A stretch of DNA of 64,000 bases from Granulosicoccus sp045106855 (GCA_045106855.1 JBGCFI010000030.1:1-64000); one strand, 5' to 3'. Positions 45,792 through 55,626 are shown, counted from the first letter of the stretch. Program-made: numbers and translations. The notes: generated by a model not told the origin, from the letters alone.

Positions 45792-46122
45792 GCACCCGTG
45801 CACAGTCGCATGGGTGATGCACCGACTATCGCAATTGTTCAGCTCACTTACCCTCGTAGCCAGTTAGCTGTGTTTGCTGGTTCAGCAATGTGCATGAATA
45901 CTGCGATTTAAGTCATATTAGTCCTGATAGTGAGCGACTAGAAATTTGTGCCATGGATCACAAATTAGCTGGTAAAAGCACATGGACAAATATTCATTGA
46001 TCTTATTACCTGCTTTGAACGTGTCGAGTGATCCTCAAACTGTGGCACAATGCAGTCGTATTTTTGACGGGATTGGTAAGCTTCGCAGCTTCCCTGAAAT
46101 TGTCCCGACGTAAACGGAAGCC
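45792..46122. other. 331-nt gap after greA
   Basis: An imperfect 8-bp hairpin, CACCCGTG (45793-45800) with CATGGGTG (45809-45816), lies just after the greA stop but has no T-run. No gene is seen in the gap. A GGAAG Shine-Dalgarno precedes the next gene at 46123. Confidence 0.4.
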
Positions 46123-46809
46123 ATGAAGATCGAAGACAAGCAACACTGCAAGGAAACTCGCGGTAAGACCGAATCCCAGAACCGTCGACAATTCTTCCGG
46201 GCGGCTGGCATGGCTGCACTCAGTGGATCCGTGCTTGCTGGATTGCTTGGCGCTGGCCCTTCTTACGCTAAAACCTCACCTCGTTCAGGTAGGGTACCGC
46301 TCATAGAGAAAAACAACGGTAGTCCCGTGCAAGGGGCGGTGGCAGACATGGATCCGATGATGAGTCGGCGTTTGCATCTGGTCAATGAACATACCGGTGA
46401 TGATATCGATGTCGTGTTCTACACGCACGGTATCTACATTAACGATAACCTCTCCATGCTTAATCATCTCATGCGTGACAGAAGGGCAAATATCGCTACA
46501 CAAATGGACACTACCCTGTACAACCAGCTGTTTCTGTTACGTAATGTACTTGGAACCAATGAGCCTGTTCATGTGCTTTCGGGGTATCGAACACCCGAAA
46601 CCAACGCCAAGTTGCGTAAACGCTCCAAGCGTGTAGCCAAGTACAGCCTGCATATGGAAGGCCGTGCTGCGGACATCTACATCCCGGGTTTTTCTGTGAA
46701 AAAAATTCAGAAGGCAGCGTTGTCATTGCGCGCCGGTGGGGTAGGTTTGTATAGCAAGTCCAACTTTGTGCACGTGGATACAGGTCAGGTTCGCCATTGG
46801 GGCGGCTGA
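46123..46809 (+). CDS. Tat-exported MepK/YcbK-like murein endopeptidase
   Basis: A 228-residue protein of the DUF882/peptidase M15-like family. An N-terminal twin-arginine motif (NRRQFFRAAG) precedes a hydrophobic stretch (ALSGSVLAGLLGAG), so export by Tat is likely. The metal site is shown by HVLSGYRTPETNAKL, SLHMEGRAADIY and FVHVDTGQVRHW, the three conserved H/D clusters of MepK, which cleaves 3-3 cross-links in peptidoglycan. The RR motif is retained, as in E. coli YcbK. Confidence 0.85.
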   Translation: MKIEDKQHCKETRGKTESQNRRQFFRAAGMAALSGSVLAGLLGAGPSYAKTSPRSGRVPLIEKNNGSPVQGAVADMDPMMSRRLHLVNEHTGDDIDVVFYTHGIYINDNLSMLNHLMRDRRANIATQMDTTLYNQLFLLRNVLGTNEPVHVLSGYRTPETNAKLRKRSKRVAKYSLHMEGRAADIYIPGFSVKKIQKAALSLRAGGVGLYSKSNFVHVDTGQVRHWGG

Positions 46810-47072
46810 AGAAATTTTAATCCTGTTCTGACCGGGGACAATTCCGCAATCCCTGCTTTGCTTATTCAACTGATATCTCTTCATCAGTGCACTTGAACAT
46901 CGCCTCAATGCTCAATGCGCGCTGACGCTCAAACTACGATTTTCTTGTGTGAATCAAGTCCCATCAGCGCAAAGCTGCACATGTGTACGGAGTCAAGCTG
47001 TCATAAAATTGTCAGTCATAGGCAATTAGTCAGAATCATGACAATTGCATAACGTACACCGAGGGAATAATC

Positions 47073-47753
47073 GTGAATTCATTATCCATTGTGCAGTCGG
47101 CTTTCAAGATTGCAGCATTAAGTGCCAGCGTTTTGCTCGCCAGTTTTGCGAATCCAGCCAGTGCCGGACAGTTCGGCGTAAGAGTGGTCGATCTGGAAGG
47201 GCTTCCGGTCGCCGGAGCATCTGTGTGTTTTGGACTTCCGGGCAACTACCGACAATTCGGAGCCGTGTTTACGGATATCGATGGTCATGCGGTTGCCGAA
47301 GTTCCGAACCTGCCGTTTGTAGTGACAGTATCGAAAACACGTTTCAGCGGTGTACGATTAAGCGAGCCAGCGCGTGTTTTCAATCTGACAAAGCAAGTGA
47401 CTCTGGCGGAAGGCACGCCGGGACCACGCTGTAAGGCCGGTAGCACGCTAGCCGATGCTAACCCTTCGTCTATTCGTATTACACAGATGCAGGTGATCTC
47501 GGACGGAAAAATAACCCAACTCATGCCTCAGGCAACAGGCGAGCCGACGGAGTATCGCGTCAGCACTACACCTGACTTTCTTTCAGCGAATTGGAGAGCG
47601 CTGGATACCGCGATACGCGTGCCGGGATCCATGGCGCAGCAAGAGAAGGTATATCTGCAATTGCGCCGTTATGAAGGCACCAGCAATGGCTGGATTGAAG
47701 CACGATCTAAAACGACTACTGTTTATTTGCCCACACCAGGCTCAACCCTTTAA
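47073..47753 (+). CDS. Exported protein with carboxypeptidase-regulatory-like domain
   Basis: A 226-residue exported protein. The signal peptide ends at NPASAGQ. Residues ~35-100 (FGVRVVDLEGLPVAGASVCFGL ... GAVFTDIDGHAVAEVPNL) resemble the transthyretin-like CarboxypepD_reg fold. The C-terminal ~100 residues are beta-rich and end in YLQLRRYEGTSNGW. The start is GTG 47073, with GAGGGA 9 nt upstream. Function unknown; probably periplasmic or surface. Confidence 0.65.
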   Translation: MNSLSIVQSAFKIAALSASVLLASFANPASAGQFGVRVVDLEGLPVAGASVCFGLPGNYRQFGAVFTDIDGHAVAEVPNLPFVVTVSKTRFSGVRLSEPARVFNLTKQVTLAEGTPGPRCKAGSTLADANPSSIRITQMQVISDGKITQLMPQATGEPTEYRVSTTPDFLSANWRALDTAIRVPGSMAQQEKVYLQLRRYEGTSNGWIEARSKTTTVYLPTPGSTL

Positions 47754-47765
47754 ATCGCCTTTAGC

Positions 47766-47792
47766 AGGCACCTTGACAGTGTGAAGATGCCT
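47766..47792. terminator. Hairpin between convergent genes
   Basis: AGGCACCTT (47766-47774) pairs with AAGATGCCT (47784-47792) at 8 of 9 positions around a 9-nt loop, in the 72-nt gap between the exported protein gene and the Trm112-type gene. Confidence 0.4.
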
Positions 47793-47825
47793 TGACGCCG
47801 GTTTGTCTGTTCAGGCAAGTTACGA

Positions 47826-48017
47826 TCAGGGCTTGTTGGCCATTGCCTCGACTTCTTCGATTTTCAGGGTACGTGCCTCATCCTCGAGCATGACAGGGAT
47901 GCCATCACGAATAGGGTAGGCAAGTGCCGCCTGACGAGACCAGAGTTCGTCGCCTTTTTTAATAAGTTTGCCTTTGGTAACAGGGCACACCAGAATATCG
48001 AGCAGTCTTTTGTCCAT
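47826..48017 (-). CDS. Trm112-family small protein (YcaR type)
   Basis: A 63-residue protein: LLDILVCPVTKGKL, then LAYPIRDGIPVMLEDEAR. This is the bacterial Trm112/YcaR pattern; a single CP motif is seen, the other zinc ligands being replaced. Homologues act as partner subunits of methyltransferases or other enzymes. It stands alone at the convergent end of the window segment. Confidence 0.88.
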   Translation of the reverse strand: MDKRLLDILVCPVTKGKLIKKGDELWSRQAALAYPIRDGIPVMLEDEARTLKIEEVEAMANKP

Positions 48018-48095
48018 AAACTAATAATAACCGCTTATGACGCCTCATGAGCATCCTGGCCGCATCGGTGAGCTTGGCGACCCCGTACACTGGAG

Positions 48096-48575
48096 TTATC
48101 CCGCTATCGGTAGTGCGTAACTGGGCTGGTAGTTGGTTGTGAATCTCGACAAAATTCCTTCGACCAGTTTTTCGTCAGGTTGCTCCGGAAAATCAAATGT
48201 CTCGATGCCCGCCCTCGCCATGAAAAGAATCTGATCGGGCCGGATATCCCCAGAAGCCCTCAGTTCTCCGGAAAAAGCCAATTGCGCTCTCAATACTCTG
48301 GCCTGGGTATATCCGCGACCATCGGTAAAGGCCGGGAAATCAATGACGACCAGTTGCAGGTGATCCAGATGACCTTTCAACAAAAGGACGTCGTCTTCAA
48401 CGTTCAACCACACACCGGACACAAGGTGTTGAACTTTGTCTTCAAGTGAAATGTAGCGATTCAAACTGCAAGCAATCGCCACATCAGCTTTGTTGCCAAG
48501 TGGCAGATCTTCGTCGTCTTCAACTTTCACCCAGGGGTTGTTGTCGACCCATTGGCCGTTACGCAGCAGTGGCAT
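48096..48575 (-). CDS. DUF934 protein, sulfite reductase associated
   Basis: A 159-residue DUF934 protein. The conserved core is VVIDFPAFTDGRGYTQARVLR and GELRASGDIRPDQILFMARAGIETFDF. Such genes are next to cysI in many proteobacteria and are predicted to be involved in sulfite reduction, but no activity is established. The ATG at 48575 overlaps the cysI stop region by 17 nt, so it is made with CysI. Confidence 0.85.
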   Translation of the reverse strand: MPLLRNGQWVDNNPWVKVEDDEDLPLGNKADVAIACSLNRYISLEDKVQHLVSGVWLNVEDDVLLLKGHLDHLQLVVIDFPAFTDGRGYTQARVLRAQLAFSGELRASGDIRPDQILFMARAGIETFDFPEQPDEKLVEGILSRFTTNYQPSYALPIAG

Positions 48576-50262
48576 AAACGCTCTCCTTGAAAGGTGTGGT
48601 GCCCAGACGATGGACGGTGTCGTGAAAAGATTCCTGCGGCTCTCTTAATTCGATATACGCTCGCAGGAGTTGATCAATGGCGTGGGCAACGTCACTTTTG
48701 GCTATTGCGCGTCCAAGACGCTGACCCAGCGATGCTGCATTGCCAGCGTGACCACCTATCGTGAGTTGGTACCACTCTACTCCTCCCTTGTCGACACCCA
48801 GGATGCCAATGTCACCAACGTGGTGGTGTCCACAGGCATTCATGCAACCGGATATCTTGATGCTGATGTCGCCAAGCTCATGCATGTAGTCCAGATCATC
48901 AAAGTGTTTGTAGATCTGGTCGTAAATCTCCAATGTGCCAGCGTTCGCCAGTGAGCAATAGTCAAGTCCGGGACAGACAATCATATCGGTGAGCTTGCCC
49001 AGGTTTGGTGTTGCAAGTTTGAGGACTTTGAGTTCACTCCATAGCTCGAAGACATCGTTCATCGGTACGTGGGCCAGTACCAGATTCTGTTCATGGGTTG
49101 TGCGAATTTCACCTAGACTAAAGCGGTCAGCCAATGTGGCAAGCGACTCCATCTGGTGGCTTGTAATGTCTCCAGCGGGTTGTCCGGGGGCTTTCAGCGA
49201 TACAAAGACTATGCGTCGTCCGGAATCACGATGTGCACGTGTGTTGGATTTGTACCACTGATTGAACAATGGATTAGTGAACATCTGATCAGGCTGGCTG
49301 GTGGATACGATGTTTGCACCGGAGCGCGTCGGTTGTGATGCGGTATTGTCAAAGCTGACTGTGCCAAGCGTAGGTGCTGCCGGAAACTGGGCTTTGAGTG
49401 CGTCTATCTGCGCTTGCGTGAAAGTGTCGTCGCTGTTGCTGGCATGTTGCCACTGGAGTTCGACTTTTTCGCGGAATGTATCAATACCGAGAGCGTTGAC
49501 AAGTATTTTTATGCGCGCCTTATACAGATTGTCGCGTCGGCCTTCCAGGTTATAGACGCGCAGTATCGCTGCCAGATAAGTCAGCAGGTGTTGTGTCGGT
49601 AAAAACGGGTTAATGACCTGTCCGATATGGGGTGTTCTTCCAAGTCCACCTCCGACCAGCACTTCGAATCCCGTCATGCCTGCATCGTTTTTGATGAGGC
49701 GAAGGCCAATATCGTGCACCTGCACTGCAGCCCGATCACTTAAGGCACCAGTCACGGCGATTTTAAATTTGCGTGGAAGCCAGTTAAACTCGGGGTGTAG
49801 CGTCGACCACTGTCGAATCAGTTCGCACCAGGGACGCGGATCCTCGATTTCGTCAGCAATGGCGCCAGCCAGCGGATCAGTCGTCGTGTTGCGAATACAG
49901 TTGCCACTGGTCTGAATCGCGTGCATGTCCACATCAGCCAGTTCCTCGAGAATTTGTGGAACTTGTTCAAGCTCGGGCCAGTTGTACTGGATGTTCTGCC
50001 GGGTGGTGATATGGCCATAGCCTTTGTCGTACACACGGGCAATGGAGCCAAGCTTTTTCAATTGAGTGCTTGACAGCAATCCGTAGGGGATGGCGACGCG
50101 AAGCATGTAGGCTTTGCGCTGAAGATACAGTCCATTGCGTAGTCTGAGCTGTTTGTATTCGTCTTCACTGAGTTCTCCACTCAGCCGGCGTTCGGTTTGC
50201 TCACGGAATTCCGCAACACGTTCACGCAGGAAGTTTCTGTCATGCTCTGTATATTGATACAT
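48559..50262 (-). CDS. cysI: Sulfite reductase haemoprotein subunit
   Basis: A 567-residue nitrite/sulfite reductase haemoprotein. The sirohaem/4Fe-4S site has GLDYCSLANAG and SGCMNACGHHHVGDIG. The N-terminal substrate region includes TTRQNIQYNW and TSGNCIRNTT. It reduces sulfite to sulfide for cysteine synthesis. No cysJ flavoprotein is adjacent, so electrons may come from ferredoxin or an unlinked reductase. It forms an operon with DUF934 and has a 392-nt gap upstream. Confidence 0.92.
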   Translation of the reverse strand: MYQYTEHDRNFLRERVAEFREQTERRLSGELSEDEYKQLRLRNGLYLQRKAYMLRVAIPYGLLSSTQLKKLGSIARVYDKGYGHITTRQNIQYNWPELEQVPQILEELADVDMHAIQTSGNCIRNTTTDPLAGAIADEIEDPRPWCELIRQWSTLHPEFNWLPRKFKIAVTGALSDRAAVQVHDIGLRLIKNDAGMTGFEVLVGGGLGRTPHIGQVINPFLPTQHLLTYLAAILRVYNLEGRRDNLYKARIKILVNALGIDTFREKVELQWQHASNSDDTFTQAQIDALKAQFPAAPTLGTVSFDNTASQPTRSGANIVSTSQPDQMFTNPLFNQWYKSNTRAHRDSGRRIVFVSLKAPGQPAGDITSHQMESLATLADRFSLGEIRTTHEQNLVLAHVPMNDVFELWSELKVLKLATPNLGKLTDMIVCPGLDYCSLANAGTLEIYDQIYKHFDDLDYMHELGDISIKISGCMNACGHHHVGDIGILGVDKGGVEWYQLTIGGHAGNAASLGQRLGRAIAKSDVAHAIDQLLRAYIELREPQESFHDTVHRLGTTPFKESVYATAA

Positions 50263-50654
50263 GATCAGACTGACCCTGCCAGCCAGGATTGTGCGTCTCG
50301 CTTTGTTGCTTTACTAATTACTTCGGTTTCGATTGCCATCCGACTAACCATGCTCTGAATCTACCAATGACGGCTATTTGAGCAGGGTCTGAGGCCTTTG
50401 TTTTAGTCTTTTTTGCTATGTCCTTATGCGACTTTGTTATATGCGGCCCTTAAAGCTGCAATCTGACTGTAAAGGTCTGAATTGTTAAGAAATTAAGTTT
50501 TACAGTGGGTGCAGGGCGGTTACCAGTGACGGGTTATACACACCGGTAAGCTTCGTTCTTAAAGGATTTCTACGCCCCAGTTCAACTGTTGTTCAGCGCC
50601 GGGAATATGTTCCGGCGCCGAACAACACTAAACGTGAACCAGTGGTGCGCTGTA
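50263..50654. other. 392-nt gap between cysI and pilY1
   Basis: It holds the cysI promoter region (minus strand) and a strong hairpin at 50587-50627. No protein frame of interest is seen. Confidence 0.5.
50587..50627 (-). terminator. Strong 16-bp hairpin after pilY1
   Basis: TGTTGTTCAGCGCCGG (50587-50602) and CCGGCGCCGAACAACA (50612-50627) pair at 15 of 16 positions around a 9-nt loop. It lies 28 nt beyond the pilY1 stop and is probably the operon terminator, although no T-run follows on the minus strand. Confidence 0.55.
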
Positions 50655-53600
50655 CTAGTTCTCGTTTTCAGCTACATCGCTGTCAGAGTCCTCGCCCTTC
50701 GCAGCCTTGGCGATTTCCGCAGGCGTTCGGTTACCGCGACCACGATCCTGCCAGTAAGTACGTTGCGTCAGGTTGTCGATATCGGTAGGTAAGGATTCCA
50801 GGTTAACCCGGGTATCCACGCCATATGTGCTCACGCCCTGATTGTTTTTACTCTCCACTATCAACAACGTGGGTGCTGGTGGAATTCCGCCATGGTTCAA
50901 CTTCTTGTTGCGATCACCTTTATTTAGATTTTTTCCACGTACGTTAATCGACTGGCCACCGGATGTGGTGGAATCCGTACCATCAGACTCGCCTTCCTCG
51001 TCTGCGCTATCATCTTGCAAGTCGACCGTCGGCGCACCGTTGAGTACGTTCACCACGTAGGCATAACCCCCTCCGATTGCCGGGCTGCATGGATCAGCAG
51101 CGTCGACAGGCTCGTAAGTTGTGAAGATCAGCTGATTGTTAACCGTCAAGCTTGCTCCGAGTACCTTTTCGCCTTCGCCTTCCATCTTGAGCATCCAGCC
51201 GTGCTCGTTAACCGTGGGTGTCAGGTTGTCGGATATATCCACCAGATCGGACTCTGTTACAGGTGTGTAGTCGGGGTTGGCGACAGTACCTGCGTTTTTA
51301 CCGTATCCATCCGGTTTACGGTAAATACTGGACTGCTTGATCATGTAAAATCGATCCTCTACCGCATTATGCAAAGGATGAGCTCTCCAGCCAGAACCAA
51401 TACTGACAGAGAGAAACTGCGTACCTTCGTGTGCAATCAGTGCCACGTCTGGCTGGTTATAGAACCGACGGGAGTTTTCGATGCCATCCCCGTTAAGCCG
51501 GGCGATGACCCCGCCGTCCAATAGCTCACCACCGGAGTGGTACGGAGTGAAGTCGAAGCGCCACACCTGGCCTCCCATGTCACCGAAATACAGCTGATCG
51601 GTAAGACCGTCTGAATTGACGTCCAATGTACGAACATCCGCCGGAATGCTGTATTGCATATCGGTGAATTTTTTCGAACCGGAATCATCACTTTGTGCCG
51701 ACCAGATAAGGCTTCCGGTCTCGGCATCGACGATATACAGAGCGTTACCAATGTTGTCAGAAGGCTGATTGCCTTCGGCAGTGCGGGTTGCGACAAGGTT
51801 ATCCGGATTCGGATCATTGCTATCACTGTCATAACCGCCGCCAAAGATCAGTACGGTTCTCTTGGTGCTTTGTCGCATGATCTGGGTGGCAACGGGTCTG
51901 GACCAAGTCTGTCCCAGATTCTGGAAGCTGCCTTGACCACCTTCGATTTTCCACATCAGTTTAGGTGCTGTGCGTTTTGATACATCGAAGCCGTAGTACA
52001 GACTTCCGCCGCGGCGCATACCAACAAACAGGTAGGCTTTTTCATTATCGTCAACCATCACGTTGCCGTTCAGGTCTTCGTGCCAGATGGTCAGATCGCC
52101 GTCCAAGCCATATGGATGCCTTGTGCTTTGCTGGTTTTTGTAGAATTTGTCCAGATTTGGTAAAAGTTCCTCAGGCATGAATGAGAACAGTTCTGTGCCA
52201 TTTTCATGTTCAACTGCATGCAGCATGCCTTCGTTGGTTGACATGAATATAGTTGTATCAGTGCCAGAGCCAGCCTTGTAGTTTAAAATGACAGGCTTGG
52301 CATGCATGGGATCTCCTATGTGGGTCCGTACGTCAGTGATGCTTCCATCAAGATCTTCATCTTCAACATCTAAACCGCGGGCCCATTGCAATAGATCCTT
52401 GCGTTTCTGTGCGCGTTCATTGGCATTACCGGTGGTGATTCCCAGATTGGCTTCGGTGATTTCGTTGTTATCTTCGTGCAGTGCATAGTCGTCGCTTGTT
52501 GACAGATCTGCACCGTTGACAGGAATAGCACCGGTGAAGGTGTATACATTGCGTGTACCTTGTCCGCCCGGTCCTGTTAGCGAAATTTTATCAGCGGCAC
52601 CACCTTTTTCCACAGAGTTACCGTCGGTTGCCGTGCCCCAGAAGCTCTTGGCATCTTCGGCGAAGAAGCCAGTCGTTTCATCGAGAACGTTGTCGCCGTC
52701 GCGGTCACGAATTTCTACCACACCATCTTCATTAACCTCTGCCTGATAGCGCTTCAGGTTACCTTGCCAGGTTGGTTTCGCATTGGGCTTGAACACGGCA
52801 TAGTAAATGTCATTACGATGTGTCAGGCGATTGAACTGATTAACGGTAGCACCTGGACCGACAAAGCTTGTGTCCACTGCCAGAACATCGCCGAGGATAT
52901 CTTCAAAGACCGTTACGAGTTCAGCTGATGAGTTTGCATCCTTGTATTCTCCGCCACCGGCTGTCGCCATGCTCTCTAGCAGGTTGCTCGAATTGTTAAA
53001 ACCGATTGTATAGGTGCTGATGTTCTGTTTACGTGAAGCAAGCAGGTTGTGATCGGTCGCTTCCAGCCATTCGGCAAGTTCGGCGCCACAGGCATCGCCT
53101 CCGGAAGTTACCTTACATTCTGAAACACCGGTCAACGCTTTCACCTTATTGATCGCCGTGTTACTCGTTGCTGCGCCATCAGACAGGAACACGATATGAC
53201 TGGTCTGGCAACTGTGATCAAGTGGTGAAATATAAGTAGGGTTACCGGTGATCTTCTCTGACTTACAGCTATTGCTCTCGATATTGCTATCGCTACAGTT
53301 ACTATCGCGAGTGACGGTACCGCCTGTATAGCTATCTGGATGCGAAACGCGATGGTAGCGATGCTTGTTCCAGCTGTATCCGCGTTCCTTACCATACTCT
53401 ACGGGTCCACCCAGCATGTAATTGGCTGCCTCAAGATACGCTGCGACAACAGGGGTTCCGCCGGTGGCACTAAGCTCATTGACGACCTGCTTCATGTCGT
53501 CACGTGCACTCTTGAAGGCGGTTTGTGATGCGTTGGTTGCGGCGATATTGGTACGATAAACCACTCTTAATTTTGGTGCGCGTGCACGATCATGGTCAAA

Positions 53601-55088
53601 GCTGGTAAAGCTGCGGAAATTGTTGTGAATGTGTCCTGGTCCGATCTTGAACTGGAAGGCCATGCTGTTGTTGGATTCCCAGCCTGAGCGATTGACAACA
53701 GATTGAACAATAGAGCTGATGTCAGGAGTAAATACGTTAGCCCCGACCGCCCAGTTGTCCGAGTTTGCAATGTTCCATGGAACACCGCCCCCTGCAACCA
53801 GTGGCTGATCGGTAATCCATTGATTGTCGGAAACAAAAAACGGCGCATCATCATGATTTTCTGCATCTATCTTCAGTGCTACCGCTCCTGAACGCTGCTG
53901 GAAAACGTTAAATATGATGGTTGCATCTTCTATAGTTGCTCCTTGGGGAATGGCCAGATCTTCGAAATGCAGGCGATTGACCACGTAACGGTTGTTACCC
54001 CAGCGTAGCTGAGGCATCCTGATTTGCCTCCAATTGGATAATGTTCTGCCATTATGTGTTCTCTCAAAGGTATCGCTGATTGATTCCTTTACTTGTGCCA
54101 CAGCAACTTTAGTGGCACAACCCTGGTCGCTGGGTATGCTAGTGGAATCATAGGTCACACGTAGTACCGCAGAGCGGCTTGCGTTGCCACCGTTATAGGC
54201 ATAAGCGTCACGCCTGCCGGTTCCAGAGAAGACGAAACCCATGGACTGACCACCACACCAGTCGGCGCGACTGGTTATCTCTTCAACAACGTCTTTGAGA
54301 TCAGGCGTGCGGAAGACATCTCCAACGGTCCAGTCTGAAGGCGACCAGTTTACGGTGGCATCAGTTTTGTCGATATCACGTAAGTAATAATCTGTTGTGG
54401 AAATACTTGGCGCATCAGCGGTATCGTGTCCTGCGATTATCAGGTCAGTGTCTTCGCTGTTGTTGTCTCTTGAAGTAAATTCGATGTGAGCGCTGGTGAT
54501 TGTTGCGCCGGTGGGAATATCAATGCCCTGGAATCTGAGCCCCACCAGTTGATCGTTACCGCTTTCATTGCCCAGACTAAGCCTGACTCCATTCGGTGTC
54601 ATTACGCCAGAGTCGACAAACTGCTCCATGTCATCGTTGTTTTCTGAAACCCGGACAGTCTGGTTGATTGATCCGCAGTTATTGTCGATACATATCGCCT
54701 GGTCAATGGGTGTCATCGGGTAAATAACGGCGCCGCCACTGTTATAGCCGTTGAATCGCATCAGGCCGACGTTGATATTGGATGAGGAATCGAGAATAAA
54801 CGTCAACGCATCTTTCATACGTTCAAGGCGAGTGCCTGTGTAACCACTGTCTGACCAGTTCATTGATCCCGAAGTATCGAGAACGAAAAGGACGTTAGGT
54901 GATGTATTTAAAGTGGGGTCTGCCTGACCAAAGAAAATTTCTGTATCGTCTGCAAATACGGGGGTAATGCCTGTAGCGGTACACAAAGCGACGCTCAGAA
55001 TAACGCCTGAGCGAGATGATCTCGTTCTTTGTACGGACGTATTCAACCTGCTTCGTGCACTTGATGGTTGTAGCGTGCTGACTGACAT
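50655..55088 (-). CDS. pilY1: Type IV pilus tip-associated adhesin PilY1
   Basis: A 1,477-residue exported protein. A signal region (~5-45) precedes a VWA domain whose MIDAS is VLFVLDTSGSMNW (Asp ~71). Two ~165-residue beta-rich modules (about 150-315 and 340-512) sit inside the VWA domain, which then resumes with ATGGTPVVAAYLEAANYML and IVFLSDGAATS. A PilY1 beta-propeller follows (GDPMHAKPVILNYKAG, STNEGMLHAVEHENG, YLFVGMRRGGSLYYGFDVS, TWSRPVATQIM), containing DSDSNDPNPDN, a likely calcium loop. It sits at or near the pilus tip and controls pilus extension and adhesion. ATG 55088 with upstream GTGAGGAAC is preferred to GTG 55103. It ends the pilin operon. Confidence 0.92.
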   Translation of the reverse strand: MSVSTLQPSSARSRLNTSVQRTRSSRSGVILSVALCTATGITPVFADDTEIFFGQADPTLNTSPNVLFVLDTSGSMNWSDSGYTGTRLERMKDALTFILDSSSNINVGLMRFNGYNSGGAVIYPMTPIDQAICIDNNCGSINQTVRVSENNDDMEQFVDSGVMTPNGVRLSLGNESGNDQLVGLRFQGIDIPTGATITSAHIEFTSRDNNSEDTDLIIAGHDTADAPSISTTDYYLRDIDKTDATVNWSPSDWTVGDVFRTPDLKDVVEEITSRADWCGGQSMGFVFSGTGRRDAYAYNGGNASRSAVLRVTYDSTSIPSDQGCATKVAVAQVKESISDTFERTHNGRTLSNWRQIRMPQLRWGNNRYVVNRLHFEDLAIPQGATIEDATIIFNVFQQRSGAVALKIDAENHDDAPFFVSDNQWITDQPLVAGGGVPWNIANSDNWAVGANVFTPDISSIVQSVVNRSGWESNNSMAFQFKIGPGHIHNNFRSFTSFDHDRARAPKLRVVYRTNIAATNASQTAFKSARDDMKQVVNELSATGGTPVVAAYLEAANYMLGGPVEYGKERGYSWNKHRYHRVSHPDSYTGGTVTRDSNCSDSNIESNSCKSEKITGNPTYISPLDHSCQTSHIVFLSDGAATSNTAINKVKALTGVSECKVTSGGDACGAELAEWLEATDHNLLASRKQNISTYTIGFNNSSNLLESMATAGGGEYKDANSSAELVTVFEDILGDVLAVDTSFVGPGATVNQFNRLTHRNDIYYAVFKPNAKPTWQGNLKRYQAEVNEDGVVEIRDRDGDNVLDETTGFFAEDAKSFWGTATDGNSVEKGGAADKISLTGPGGQGTRNVYTFTGAIPVNGADLSTSDDYALHEDNNEITEANLGITTGNANERAQKRKDLLQWARGLDVEDEDLDGSITDVRTHIGDPMHAKPVILNYKAGSGTDTTIFMSTNEGMLHAVEHENGTELFSFMPEELLPNLDKFYKNQQSTRHPYGLDGDLTIWHEDLNGNVMVDDNEKAYLFVGMRRGGSLYYGFDVSKRTAPKLMWKIEGGQGSFQNLGQTWSRPVATQIMRQSTKRTVLIFGGGYDSDSNDPNPDNLVATRTAEGNQPSDNIGNALYIVDAETGSLIWSAQSDDSGSKKFTDMQYSIPADVRTLDVNSDGLTDQLYFGDMGGQVWRFDFTPYHSGGELLDGGVIARLNGDGIENSRRFYNQPDVALIAHEGTQFLSVSIGSGWRAHPLHNAVEDRFYMIKQSSIYRKPDGYGKNAGTVANPDYTPVTESDLVDISDNLTPTVNEHGWMLKMEGEGEKVLGASLTVNNQLIFTTYEPVDAADPCSPAIGGGYAYVVNVLNGAPTVDLQDDSADEEGESDGTDSTTSGGQSINVRGKNLNKGDRNKKLNHGGIPPAPTLLIVESKNNQGVSTYGVDTRVNLESLPTDIDNLTQRTYWQDRGRGNRTPAEIAKAAKGEDSDSDVAENEN
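53553..54641 (-). other. Two nested beta-sandwich modules within PilY1 VWA domain
   Basis: Two related segments each begin with I-P-x-G-A-T-I-x-x-A-x-I-x-F (IPTGATITSAHIEF; IPQGATIEDATIIF), contain a WxxG and TPDI/LxxVVxxIxxRxxW region (TPDLKDVVEEITSRADW; TPDISSIVQSVVNRSGW), and end in LRVxY strands. They are probably jelly-roll folds that act as adhesive or binding modules. Confidence 0.7.
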
Positions 55089-55155
55089 GAGTGTGTTCCT
55101 CACCTGACTAAATATAAAAAACCGGATTTTTCGAATGTGTGTTTATTTAAATCAA

Positions 55156-55626
55156 CTACCTTGCAGGGACTACACGATAGGCACCTTGCTCGACAGTAGA
55201 TTGCGAGCGAACTGCAGGGATAGCGCTAACGCCACTGGATACATAAATGACACTGGCTACAATCCCTACTGAAAATCCGGCGGGGAGCCCGTTGTCTCCC
55301 ACATACTCCAATACTGAAGCTGACTCCATCCCAATGTTTTCGTGTACTTCATCAATCTCCAGAAACAACTCAGTGTTCATGCCTTGCTGATACGCATTGC
55401 TAAGATTGGCTGGTGTATTCAGGGCAAGCTCTGAGGCGGATTCTGCTGCTTGAAACGTGGCCGAAGACTGGATTGCATTGATGGCCATTCTTTTCTCCAG
55501 TGTTGATCCGCGCATGGCTGAAACACCCATTAACGAAAGCATGAAAATCATAACCATAGCTACCAGCAGGGCGCTACCTAACTGGTTTCGGTTTAGTGAA
55601 TTGAGACGATTGCTGTGCATGATCAA
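55156..55626 (-). CDS. pilX: Type IV pilus assembly protein PilX
   Basis: A 156-residue minor pilin component. The N-terminal segment GSALLVAMVMIFMLSLMGVSAMRGSTLEKRMA is the PilX N-terminal transmembrane helix with its conserved EKRMA end. It has no classical GFxLxE cleavage site, as in other PilX proteins. The ATG overlaps the pilW stop (ATGA), so the genes are coupled. About 65 nt separate it from pilY1. Confidence 0.88.
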   Translation of the reverse strand: MIMHSNRLNSLNRNQLGSALLVAMVMIFMLSLMGVSAMRGSTLEKRMAINAIQSSATFQAAESASELALNTPANLSNAYQQGMNTELFLEIDEVHENIGMESASVLEYVGDNGLPAGFSVGIVASVIYVSSGVSAIPAVRSQSTVEQGAYRVVPAR

